DNA of 29,121 bases from an uncultured Eubacteriales bacterium (GTDB lineage: Bacteria > Bacillota > Clostridia > Oscillospirales > CAG-272): the NCBI GenBank assembly GCA_900546315.1, contig URCP01000027.1, forward strand, positions 1 through 29,121, written 5' to 3'. The notes beneath the pieces are model-generated. The model ran no database searches. It was not told the origin of the DNA and saw nothing but the letters and a program-made list of their open reading frames with translations. This document shows, piece by piece, positions 22,064 through 29,121 of this stretch; position 1 is the first letter of the stretch, and the number at the start of each line of letters is the position of its first letter. Position numbers and translations under genes: made by a program.

Positions 22064-24281
22064 TCAATGTCTGAAAAGACCCGTATACCGCATGATCTGC
22101 CGGTTATTGTCGACCATTTCCTTGACGACCGAGGTGTCTCCGACGAGGATACACATCGCCTTCGCCCTCGTCACCGCCGTGTAGAACAGATTTCTCGTCA
22201 GAAGCTGCTTCGGGCAGGAGCGGTACATCGGGATTATCACGACCGGGTACTCGCTTCCCTGACTCTTGTGAACGGTTATCGCCCACGCGTGGTCGAGCTC
22301 GTCAAGCTTCGCGAAATCGTACTCGACAAGCCGCTCGTCAAAGCGTATCACCATCTGCTCGGACGGGACGTTTATCGTCTCGATGACGCCTATGTCGCCG
22401 TTGAAGACGCCCATGCCCTCTTTTCCGTCCTTTTCCCACGTAAGATCGTAGTCGTTCTTTATCTGCATGACCCGGTCGCCCTCACGGAACACCGTGTCGC
22501 GGAACTTCTTCTCGAGCTTGCGATTAGTCGGCGGATTGAGCGCCTCCTGAAGCATATGGTTCAGCGACTCGGTGCCCGCGATGCCGCGCCTCGACGGGGA
22601 GATCACCTGTATCCCCGCCGCCATCTGCTCGCCGTAGGTCTTCGGCAGACGGGTCTTCCAGAGCTCGACTATTGTCGACGCGATATCCTCGTCCCGCTGG
22701 CGGTTCATGAAGAAGAAATCGCTCTTCGCGTCGTTGAGGACCGGGTACTCACAGGTGCGCGTTGCGGATTATCAGGCTCTCGTTCGACTGGCGGAAGATC
22801 TCGGTCAGCTTGACCGTGCAGTACCGCCCGGACGCGATGATATCATTCAGCACGTTACCCGCGCCAACCGACGGGAGCTGGTCCGCGTCTCCGATCAGCA
22901 TGAGTCTTGCACCGGGTTTTATCGCCTTCAGAAGCGAGTTCATTAAAAACATATCGATCATCGACGCTTCGTCGATGATTATCACGTCTTCCTCGAGCAG
23001 ATCGTTCTCGTTTTTCTTGAAGTTGTCCCGCTTTCCGTCGGTGAAATCCGTCTCTAAAAGGCGGTGTATCGTCTTCGCCTCGGTCTGCGTCGCCTCGGAC
23101 ATACGCTTCGCAGCTCTTCCGGTCGGCGCCGCGAGCGCGACGCGCATATCCATGCTCTCGTAGACACGTATCACCGCGCGGATGACCGTCGTCTTTCCGG
23201 TTCCCGGTCCGCCGGTCAGGACCATAACGCCGCTGTTTATCGCATCCGAGATTGCCTTTCTCTGGAGCGCGTGATACTTCTTGTCCTCCTCGAGCTCGAT
23301 GCGTGTGATGAAGCGCTCGACGTCCCCCGCCTCGATCCTCGGGCACAGCCGATCGAGCAGGTCGAGCTTTTCCTCGATCTCCATCTCGCACCTGAGCGAC
23401 GCCGAATCATACACGGCGTCGAGATTCCCGACCTTCACCCTTGAGAGCTTCCCGGCGAGAACAAGCTCGTCCAGAGTCGTCGAGACCTTGTCCTGCGTCG
23501 CCCCGAGCGTCTGCGCCGCGAGCGGTACAAGCCGGTTCCATGGCAGGAACGAGTGCCCGCCGTTTCTCGCGCTTTCATTAAGAACATAACCGATGCCGCT
23601 TCTCAGTCTGAGCTCCGAGTCAGCGGTCACGCCGAGAGTCTGCGCGAACCTGTCCGCCCGCTCGAAGCCTATGCCGTCGAACTCCTCGCAGAGCCTGTAC
23701 GGGTTCTCCTTTATCCTCTCGACCGACGACGCACCCCACTTCGCGAAAACCTTCTGCTGCATCGCGACCGAAAGGAACTCGCGGCAAAGCATCATCAGCG
23801 AGCGCATCGCGAACTGTTCCCTGAACGACTTTGATATCTCCTCCGCCTTCGTCGCGGATATCCCGGGAACCCTCGCGAGCCACTCCGGGTGGTTCTCGAT
23901 GACGTCGAAGGTGTCCGGCCCGTACTCACCGATGAGCTTCGCGGCGGTCTTCGGACCTATTCCCTTTATCGCCCGGCTCGAGAGATATCTCAGCATATCG
24001 TTCTCGGTCGCGGGCATGCAGATCTCGATGTACGCGGCGCGGAATTGTCTTCCGTAGCGCTTGTCGAAAGTCCACTCGCCGGTGACCTTTATCCGCTCGC
24101 CGGTCGATATCTTCGGGAGAACCCCCTGGACTGTGATTATTTCGTCCTTCGGGAGCTCTCCCGTCGCCTCGTCGACCGACATGTCGAAGACTGTGTAGCC
24201 GTTTTCCTCATTATAATAGATTATATTTTCGACATCCCCGCCGAGAATTATAAGTTCCTTGTCCTTTGACTGTCCGTCCAT
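22064..24281 (-). pseudogene. recD2: recD2 helicase, interrupted by a frameshift near 22751
   Basis: A RecD2-type 5'-3' DNA helicase, in two frames. The first part (24281-22749, 510 codons) has the N-terminal OB and helix-hairpin-helix parts (IKGIGPKTAAKLI, ARVPGISATKAEEI), Walker A TGGPGTGKTT (K363), Walker B VIIIDEASM and GDADQLPSVGAGNVL, then LTEIFRQSNESLIIRNAHL and TGA. The second part resumes at about 22750 (EYPVLNDAKSDFFFMNRQRDED) and runs to TGA 22064 with ITVHKSQGSEYPVVIIP and FYTAVTRAK. Residues expected after NAH (INxG) are missing, as if about 11 nt were deleted. Joined length is about 735 residues, normal for the family. RecD2 acts in repair and replication restart. If the shift is real, the motor is split after motif III, removing the later helicase motifs. 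Confidence 0.87.
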
Positions 24282-24556
24282 TCCGCGCCGTTTACTCCCT
24301 CTGTGACTTCGTTATATTCAATTATATCACTTTTTGCCCGAATAATCAACCACTCCGGCGCGATTTTCCGCTCCGCGCGAAGATAATTTACATATTCGAG
24401 CGCGCGGTCGTTCCTGTCGGCACCGTCGTGTATCGCGGCGGCGACCCTCATGCGGACCTTTTTCGGGAACAGGATCGACTCCTTGAGGTTTCTTAACAGC
24501 GACCACGCGCCGAAAACGGCGAGGAAAGCTACGATTATTTCAAGAAATTCTCTCAA
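24248..24556 (-). CDS. Small membrane-anchored protein, unknown function
   Basis: About 102 residues. The N-terminus (REFLEIIVAFLAVFGAWSLLR) is one membrane segment; the rest is hydrophilic and possibly helical (VRMRVAAAIHDGADRNDRALEYVNYLRAE). No known family is recognised. A GTG at 24565 falls within the strong site AAGGGGGTG; a TTG at 24556 lies 8 nt beyond it and gives the better start. Its last codons overlap recD2 by 34 bp. First gene of the recD2 operon, with the promoter at 24574-24602. It may be membrane-associated and DNA-metabolism-linked only by context. Confidence 0.7.
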   Translation of the reverse strand: MREFLEIIVAFLAVFGAWSLLRNLKESILFPKKVRMRVAAAIHDGADRNDRALEYVNYLRAERKIAPEWLIIRAKSDIIEYNEVTEGVNGAEWTDSQRTRNL

Positions 24557-24573
24557 TGTGTTCACCCCCTTTT

Positions 24574-24602
24574 ATTATATTCACGGAATGAATATTTGTC
24601 AT
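24574..24602 (-). promoter_or_regulatory. Promoter of the recD2 operon, overlapped by palindromes
   Basis: On the minus strand ATGACA (24602-24597), 17 nt, TATAAT (24579-24574). Start would be near 24567, so the ribosome site would lie at the very 5' end of the mRNA, leaving a leader of about 10 nt. Two overlapping inverted repeats (24577-24595 and 24590-24606) cover both boxes. Confidence 0.6.
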
Positions 24603-24606
24603 ATTC
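24577..24606. promoter_or_regulatory. Overlapping palindromes, candidate operator
   Basis: ATATTCA-CGGAA-TGAATAT (24577-24595) and GAATAT-TTGTC-ATATTC (24590-24606) share GAATAT. They span the spacer and boxes of the recD2-operon promoter, as expected for a repressor site. They do not match the LexA box of Gram-positive bacteria. Confidence 0.4.
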
Positions 24607-24690
24607 CCGTCCAAAATAAAGTAAGATAAAGCCGCTTTTGTCTGAATGGGAGAAAAATGAGAATTATTTTGTGATTTTCGGGATTGCCTC

Positions 24691-24719
24691 TTGACTTTTC
24701 GGGGAAAGCGTGATATAAT
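24691..24719 (+). promoter_or_regulatory. Sigma-A promoter of the str operon
   Basis: TTGACT (24691-24696), 17 nt, TATAAT (24714-24719). Start near 24726, giving a leader of about 66 nt with a small hairpin (GGTGGAG/CTCTGCC) and the left arm of the rpsL-flanking inverted repeat before the ribosome site AAAGGAGGTG. Confidence 0.88.
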
Positions 24720-24753
24720 CTATTATATCTGGGTGGAGTGTAATGCTCTGCCG

Positions 24754-24782
24754 GGATAAACAAATTTCATTATTTTCAAAGG
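24754..24782. repeat. rpsL-flanking inverted repeat, left arm
   Basis: A 29-nt stretch starting GGATAAACAAATTTC and ending ATTTTCAAAGG. Its reverse complement recurs at 25311-25339 with 27 of 29 positions equal. Its right end overlaps the 5' half of the rpsL Shine-Dalgarno (AAAGGAGGTG, 24778-24787). A second short block, AATGCTC (24742-24748), also has its complement in the downstream spacer at 25364-25370. Confidence 0.9.
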
Positions 24783-24791
24783 AGGTGCAGT

Positions 24792-25208
24792 ATGCCAACC
24801 TTTAACCAGCTCGTTAAGCAGGGACGCGAAAAGTCGACCTACAAGTCGAAGGCGCCGGTTCTCCAGCATGGTTTCAACACTCTGACCGACAGAGCGACCG
24901 ACATCAGCTCGCCCCAGAAGAGAGGCGTTTGCACGAAGGTCACCACGACCACCCCGAAGAAGCCTAACTCGGCGCTCCGTAAGATCGCCCGTGTAAGACT
25001 TACCAACGGACTCGAGGCGACCGTTTACATTCCGGGTATAGGTCATAACCTTCAGGAGCACTCCGTGGTTCTTATCCGCGGCGGCCGTGTCCGTGACCTC
25101 CCTGGTGTGCGTTACCACATCATCCGCGGTACTCTCGATACCCAGGGCGTCGCGAACCGCAACCAGAGCCGTTCCAAGTACGGCGCAAAGAGACCGAAGA
25201 AGAAGTAA
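24792..25208 (+). CDS. rpsL: 30S ribosomal protein S12
   Basis: 138 residues; a decoding-centre protein. Contains TTTTPKKPNSALRKIARVRL (K56/K57 correspond to the streptomycin site), GHNLQEHSVVLIRGGRVRDLPGVRYHIIRG with the Asp that is methylthiolated in many bacteria, and the basic C-terminal tail. The insert at about residues 25-43 gives the length typical of Gram-positive S12. No resistance substitution is apparent at the conserved Lys. Strong ribosome site AAAGGAGGTG 4 nt before ATG. First gene of the str operon. Confidence 0.98.
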   Translation: MPTFNQLVKQGREKSTYKSKAPVLQHGFNTLTDRATDISSPQKRGVCTKVTTTTPKKPNSALRKIARVRLTNGLEATVYIPGIGHNLQEHSVVLIRGGRVRDLPGVRYHIIRGTLDTQGVANRNQSRSKYGAKRPKKK

Positions 25209-25219
25209 TTCTTCGATGG

Positions 25220-25274
25220 TTCTCCCGGACGGCATTCGCTGTTCCGGATGAGTTCCCCGCTCTCTCGGGGAGAA
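25220..25274 (+). promoter_or_regulatory. Structured start of the rpsL-rpsG spacer
   Basis: Hairpin CCGGACGGC-ATTC-GCTGTTCCGG (25225-25247) and hairpin CCCCG/CGGGG (25255-25259/25266-25270). The outer arm TTCTCCC (25220-25226) can pair with GGGAGAA (25268-25274), competing with both. In E. coli, S7 binds the corresponding rpsL-rpsG spacer for feedback control; a similar role is possible here but not shown. Confidence 0.5.
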
Positions 25275-25310
25275 TACTGCAAGGTATAGAAAACAGCCGA
25301 AAAGCTTTTA

Positions 25311-25339
25311 CCTTTGAAAATATCGAAATTTGTTTATCC
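25311..25339. repeat. rpsL-flanking inverted repeat, right arm
   Basis: Reverse complement of 24754-24782 with two mismatches. In RNA it is antisense to the rpsL leader including the AAAGG of its ribosome site. It lies in the 220-bp rpsL-rpsG spacer, about 100 nt after the S12 stop. Confidence 0.9.
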
Positions 25340-25428
25340 AGATTCCGGTGCGTTTCAATGGACGAGCATTTACGGGAGTCAACTTTCGAGTACCTATGAT
25401 ATCATTATTATGAAGGAGGGAAGTTACA

Positions 25429-25899
25429 ATGCCGAGAAGAGGTCAAATTTCCAAAAGAGACGTTTTACCGGATCCGTTGTACAATTCTAAGCTCGTTACA
25501 AAGCTCATCAACACTATAATGTATGATGGCAAGAAGGGTGTAGCCCAGAAGATCGTTTACGATGCTTTCGCAATCGTTGAGTCGAAGCTGGGCCGCAATC
25601 CCCTCGAGGCTTTCAACGAAGCTCTTGAGAACGTAATGCCTGTGCTTGAGGTCAAGGCACGCCGCGTCGGCGGTTCGACCTACCAGGTACCTATGGAGGT
25701 CAGAGCTGAGAGACGTCAGACTCTGGGCCTCAGATGGATCACCACCTATTCGAGAACACGCGGAGAAAAGACCATGGCCGAGAGACTCGCTGCCGAGATC
25801 ATGGACGCTCTCAATTCTGCGGGCGGAGCCTTCAAGAAGAAGGAAGAGACCCACAGAATGGCAGAGGCGAACAAGGCCTTCGCTCACTACAGATATTAA
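25429..25899 (+). CDS. rpsG: 30S ribosomal protein S7
   Basis: 156 residues, a primary 16S rRNA binder that organises the 30S head. Signature blocks PRRGQISKRDVLPDPLYNSK, LVTKLINTIMYDGKK, RRVGGSTYQVPMEV and LGLRWITTYSRTR, with the terminal HRMAEANKAFAHYRY. GGAGG lies 9 nt before ATG 25429. In this family S7 often represses its own operon through the upstream spacer. Confidence 0.98.
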   Translation: MPRRGQISKRDVLPDPLYNSKLVTKLINTIMYDGKKGVAQKIVYDAFAIVESKLGRNPLEAFNEALENVMPVLEVKARRVGGSTYQVPMEVRAERRQTLGLRWITTYSRTRGEKTMAERLAAEIMDALNSAGGAFKKKEETHRMAEANKAFAHYRY

Positions 25900-25941
25900 T
25901 CTGTACCGTTTTCCGCTATTTCTTGAAAAGGAGAAAACCAA

Positions 25942-28047
25942 ATGCCAAGAGAATACCCGCTTGAAAGAACCCGTAATATCGGCATCATGGCTCACATCGA
26001 TGCCGGTAAGACTACGACGACTGAGCGTATTCTGTTCTATACGGGTAAGATTCACAAGATGGGTGACGTTCACGATGGCGCGGCTACCATGGACTGGATG
26101 GCTCAGGAGCAGGAGAGAGGTATTACCATCACTTCCGCTGCTACCACCTGTTACTGGCCGGGTTCCGCACATCAGTATGATATGCACCGCATCAATATAA
26201 TCGATACCCCTGGTCACGTCGACTTCACCGTCGAGGTCCAGCGTTCGCTCAGAGTCCTTGACGGTTCCGTCACCGTATTCTGCGCAAAGGGCGGTGTCGA
26301 GCCTCAGTCTGAGACCGTTTGGCGTCAGGCTGATAAGTATCATGTCCCGCGTATGGGATATGTCAATAAGATGGACATCAACGGCGCTAACTTCTATCGT
26401 GTCGTCGAGATGATGCACGAGAGACTTCACGCAAACGCCGTGCCGATTCAGCTGCCTATAGGCGCTGAGGCTGATTTCCGCGGAATCATCGACCTTATGG
26501 AGATGAAGGCGGACGTCTACTACGATGACCTCGGTAAGGATATGCGCGTCGAGGATATCCCCGCTGATATGCTCGAGAAGGCACAGGAGTACCGTTCCAA
26601 GATGATCGAGGCTATATGCGAGACCGACGAGGAGCTCTTCATGCGCTACTGCGACGGTGAGGAGATCACCGTTCCCGAGCTGAAGACCGCTCTGAGAAAG
26701 GCTTGTATCTCGAACGAGATCGTGCCGGTCGTCTGTGGTACTTCCTATAAGAATAAGGGCGTCCAGAAGCTGCTTGACGCTATCATCGACTATATGCCTG
26801 CTCCTACCGACATTCCGGCTATCCGCGGCGTCAACCCCGAGACCGGTGAGGAAGAGGACAGACATCCTTCCGATGACGAGCCCTTCTCCGCTCTCGCGTT
26901 CAAGATCATGACTGACCCGTTCGTCGGAAAGCTCTGCTTCTTCCGCGTATATTCAGGCTCTGTCTCGGTCGGAACCAACGTTTATAACTCTTCCAAGGAT
27001 AAGAAGGAGAGATTCGGACGTATCCTTCTCATGCACGCTAACGACCGTAAGGATCTTGAAATCTGCTACGCAGGTGACATTGCCGCTGTCGTTTCCACGA
27101 AGTACACCACCACCGGTGATACTTTCTGCGATGAGGAGCATCCTGTCATCCTCGAGTCCATGGAATTCCCGGAGCCTGTCATCCGTCAGGCAATCGAGCC
27201 GAAGACCAAAGCCGGTCAGGAGAAGATGGGTATCGCCCTCGCAAAGCTTGCCGAGGAAGACCCGACCTTCAGAACCTATACCGACGAGGAAACCGGCCAG
27301 ACCATCATCGCCGGAATGGGCGAGCTTCACCTCGAGATCATCATCGACCGACTCCTCCGCGAGTTCAAGGTCGAGGCGAACATCGGTAAGCCGCAGGTCG
27401 CATACAAGGAGACCATCCGCAAGAAGGTCGACCACGAGTGCAAGTACAAGAAGCAGTCCGGTGGTTCCGGTCAGTACGGTCATGTCAAGATCATTCTTGA
27501 GCCGAACGAGCCCGGCAAGGGCTACGAGTTCATCAACGCCGTCACCGGCGGCGCTATCCCGAAGGAATTTATTGAACCTGTCAACCAGGGTATCCAGAGC
27601 GCAATGCAGAACGGTGTCCTCGCAGGCTACAATGTCGTCGACGTGAAGGTCACTCTTTACGATGGTTCTTACCATGAAGTCGACTCCTCGGAAATGGCGT
27701 TCAAGATCGCCGGCTCCATGGCTTTCAAGGAAGCTATGAGAAAGGCTGATCCGGTACTCACCGAGCCGATCATGAAGGTCACGACGATCACTCCGAACGA
27801 TTACCTCGGAGACATCATCGGCGACTTCAACTCCCGCCGCGGTGCTATCCAGTCCATGAACGACAATGGTAAAGGTGTCACCGAGATCATCGCTGAGGTT
27901 CCGCTGTCCGAGATGTTCGGCTACGCAACCGATATGCGTTCGAAGTCTCAGGGTCGTGCTCAGTACACGATGGAGCCTCTCTGCTTCAAGCAGGTTCCGA
28001 AGTCCATTCAGGACGAGATCATCGCTGCCCGCGGAAAGGGCAACTGA
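25942..28047 (+). CDS. fusA: Elongation factor G
   Basis: 701 residues, the translocase GTPase. G1 AHIDAGKTT (about 17-25), G2 RGITITSAATT, G3 DTPGHVDF, G4 NKMD and domains II-V are intact, including GGSGQYGHVKI in domain IV and the C-terminal LSEMFGYATDMRSKSQGRAQYTM. No fusidic-acid-type change is evident by eye. AAAAGGAG lies 8 nt before ATG 25942, 42 bp after rpsG. The stop is doubled (TGA TAA). Codons are strongly biased to C/T-ending favoured forms compared with neighbouring operons, as for highly expressed genes. Confidence 0.98.
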   Translation: MPREYPLERTRNIGIMAHIDAGKTTTTERILFYTGKIHKMGDVHDGAATMDWMAQEQERGITITSAATTCYWPGSAHQYDMHRINIIDTPGHVDFTVEVQRSLRVLDGSVTVFCAKGGVEPQSETVWRQADKYHVPRMGYVNKMDINGANFYRVVEMMHERLHANAVPIQLPIGAEADFRGIIDLMEMKADVYYDDLGKDMRVEDIPADMLEKAQEYRSKMIEAICETDEELFMRYCDGEEITVPELKTALRKACISNEIVPVVCGTSYKNKGVQKLLDAIIDYMPAPTDIPAIRGVNPETGEEEDRHPSDDEPFSALAFKIMTDPFVGKLCFFRVYSGSVSVGTNVYNSSKDKKERFGRILLMHANDRKDLEICYAGDIAAVVSTKYTTTGDTFCDEEHPVILESMEFPEPVIRQAIEPKTKAGQEKMGIALAKLAEEDPTFRTYTDEETGQTIIAGMGELHLEIIIDRLLREFKVEANIGKPQVAYKETIRKKVDHECKYKKQSGGSGQYGHVKIILEPNEPGKGYEFINAVTGGAIPKEFIEPVNQGIQSAMQNGVLAGYNVVDVKVTLYDGSYHEVDSSEMAFKIAGSMAFKEAMRKADPVLTEPIMKVTTITPNDYLGDIIGDFNSRRGAIQSMNDNGKGVTEIIAEVPLSEMFGYATDMRSKSQGRAQYTMEPLCFKQVPKSIQDEIIAARGKGN

Positions 28048-28245
28048 TAAACCTTCCGGATATCCGGAGGTTGTCACGCGGATCAATCCGGTCCGTTCCG
28101 CCGTGTTTTCACGCGGCACATGCAAGATGGAATTATCCGCCGGGTGTCAACCGGCGTCCGGCGGTGTTTCATATCCAGGTTATAAACCGCATCGCGGTTT
28201 TGACACAATAATAAATCTCAACCAATTTTAAGGAGGATTTGTAAA
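28048..28245 (+). other. fusA-tuf spacer with several GC-rich hairpins
   Basis: A 198-bp spacer without an ORF. It holds CCGGATATCCGG (28056-28067), CGTG-TTTT-CACG within 28092-28114, two mutually exclusive pairings (GCCGG/CCGGC at 28139-28155 or CCGCCGG/CCGGCGG at 28137-28164), and AAACCGC-ATC-GCGGTTT (28184-28200). TTGACA at 28200-28205 has no good -10 at the right distance, so a separate tuf promoter is not shown. AAGGAGG (28230-28236) is the tuf ribosome site. Confidence 0.6.
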
Positions 28246-29121
28246 ATGGCAAAGGCTAAATTCGAAAGAACCAAACCCCACGTTAACATCGGTACCATCG
28301 GTCACGTCGACCACGGCAAGACCACCCTTACCGCTGCTATCACCAAGGTTCTCGCTCTCCAGAACGGCAAGAACGAGTTCCTCGCATACGATCAGATCGA
28401 CAACGCGCCTGAGGAGAAGGCACGTGGTATCACAATCAACACCCGTCACGTTGAGTACGAGACCGCTAAGCGTCACTACGCTCACGTCGACTGCCCTGGT
28501 CACGCTGACTATGTCAAGAACATGATCACCGGTGCAGCTCAGATGGACGGCGCTATCCTCGTCGTCGCTGGTACTGACGGTCCTCTCCAGCAGACCCGCG
28601 AGCACGTTCTGCTCGCTCGTCAGGTCGGCGTTCCGGCTATCGTTGTTTTCATGAACAAGTGCGATATCGTCGACGACCCTGAGCTTCTCGACCTCGTCGA
28701 GATGGAGATCCGTGACCTCCTCAACGAGTACAACTTCCCTGGCGATGATACTCCTATCATCCGCGGCTCCGCTCGTGAGGCTCTTCTCTCCACTTCCACC
28801 GACATCAACGCTCCTGAGTACGCTCCTATCATCGAACTCATGAACACCGTTGATGAGTACATTCCGACTCCTGAGAGAAACGATAACCTTCCGTTCCTTA
28901 TGCCTGTCGAGGACGTCTTCTCGATCTCCGGCCGTGGTACTGTTGCTACCGGTCGTGTCGAGCGCGGCGTTATCAAGATGAACGAGGAAGTCGAGATCAT
29001 CGGTCTCACCACCGAGAGAAAGAAGACTGTCGTTACCGGTATCGAGATGTTCCACAAGCTCCTCGATATGGCTGAGGCAGGCGATAACATCGGTGCCCTC
29101 CTTCGTGGTATCCAGAAGAAC
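28246..29121 (+). CDS. tuf: Elongation factor Tu, N-terminal part, cut by window edge
   Basis: Delivers aminoacyl-tRNA to the ribosome. 292 codons are visible: G1 GHVDHGKT, G2 RGITINTRHVEYE, G3 DCPGHADYVKNM, G4 NKCD, G5 SAREAL and the start of domain II (MPVEDVFSISGRGTVATGRVERG). Small differences from the usual sequence are FERTKPHVN and NKCDIVDDPELL. AAGGAGG lies 9 nt before ATG 28246. Last visible gene of the str operon. Confidence 0.98.
   Translation, partial: MAKAKFERTKPHVNIGTIGHVDHGKTTLTAAITKVLALQNGKNEFLAYDQIDNAPEEKARGITINTRHVEYETAKRHYAHVDCPGHADYVKNMITGAAQMDGAILVVAGTDGPLQQTREHVLLARQVGVPAIVVFMNKCDIVDDPELLDLVEMEIRDLLNEYNFPGDDTPIIRGSAREALLSTSTDINAPEYAPIIELMNTVDEYIPTPERNDNLPFLMPVEDVFSISGRGTVATGRVERGVIKMNEEVEIIGLTTERKKTVVTGIEMFHKLLDMAEAGDNIGALLRGIQKN

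Noticed and set aside
25465..26865. 466-codon minus-strand frame opposite rpsG/fusA
   Set aside because: A well-known type of spurious frame opposite fusA, rich in Asp/Leu/His from reverse-complemented favoured codons.
28200..28228. TTGACA as a tuf promoter
   Set aside because: The hexamer 17 nt downstream is CAATTT; no acceptable -10.
28228..29055. 275-codon minus-strand frame opposite tuf
   Set aside because: Spurious antisense of tuf, often mis-annotated in databases; no independent signal.

Overview
The window comes from a GC-rich, Gram-positive, probably spore-forming member of the Clostridia. Evidence: a gerW–DUF2953 pair, the neighbourhood M50 protease–scpA–scpB–DUF2953–gerW–D,D-carboxypeptidase–pseudouridine synthase, a Clostridia-type S12, purine-rich GAAAGG/GGAGG ribosome sites and textbook sigma-A promoters with 17-nt spacers. 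A lineage close to Oscillospirales or Christensenellales is an inference; no rRNA is present to settle it. I see no tRNA, CRISPR array, transposase or phage gene.

Layout. (1) 1-1367, minus: a two-component pair (response regulator, then a histidine kinase cut by the left edge). (2) 1526-6529, plus: citramalate synthase, a small membrane protein, then a nicotinamide salvage set (pncB, pncA) and a pentapeptide-repeat protein, closed by a bidirectional terminator. (3) 11282 down to 6537, minus: a promoter, a CapA-like lipoprotein, an AEC transporter and topoisomerase III. (4) 20720 down to 11311, minus: a long housekeeping series running lon, engB, M50 protease, scpA, scpB, DUF2953, gerW, D,D-carboxypeptidase, rluB-type pseudouridine synthase and a GNAT-like protein, ending at a terminator. 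(5) 20793-20963, minus: a compact unit with its own promoter, ribosome site, 16-codon ORF and terminator. (6) 24602 down to 21023, minus: a small membrane-anchored protein, a frameshifted recD2, a ComF-type phosphoribosyltransferase and a 64-residue protein. (7) 24691 to the right edge, plus: the str operon rpsL-rpsG-fusA-tuf, with tuf cut by the edge.

How parts work together. pncA and pncB convert nicotinamide to nicotinate and then to nicotinate mononucleotide for NAD. ScpA and ScpB are the non-SMC condensin subunits. The str operon supplies the small-subunit and elongation-factor core of translation. CapA-like, carboxypeptidase and M50 proteins belong to the cell envelope.

The most interesting signals are non-coding. 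A 138-bp, 93%-identical structured repeat (3744-3881 and 17965-18102) sits in the 5' leader of two unrelated genes (pncB, engB), and identity stops exactly at the start codon, so the element brings its own ribosome site and the codons MVIKM. A 16-codon mini-gene lies between lon and its neighbours. A 29-nt near-perfect inverted repeat flanks rpsL, one arm of it overlapping the rpsL Shine-Dalgarno. recD2 carries what looks like a deletion frameshift. The only stretch over 300 bases without a conventional gene is 20598-21022; it holds the lon promoter and leader hairpin, the mini-gene unit and an inverted repeat.
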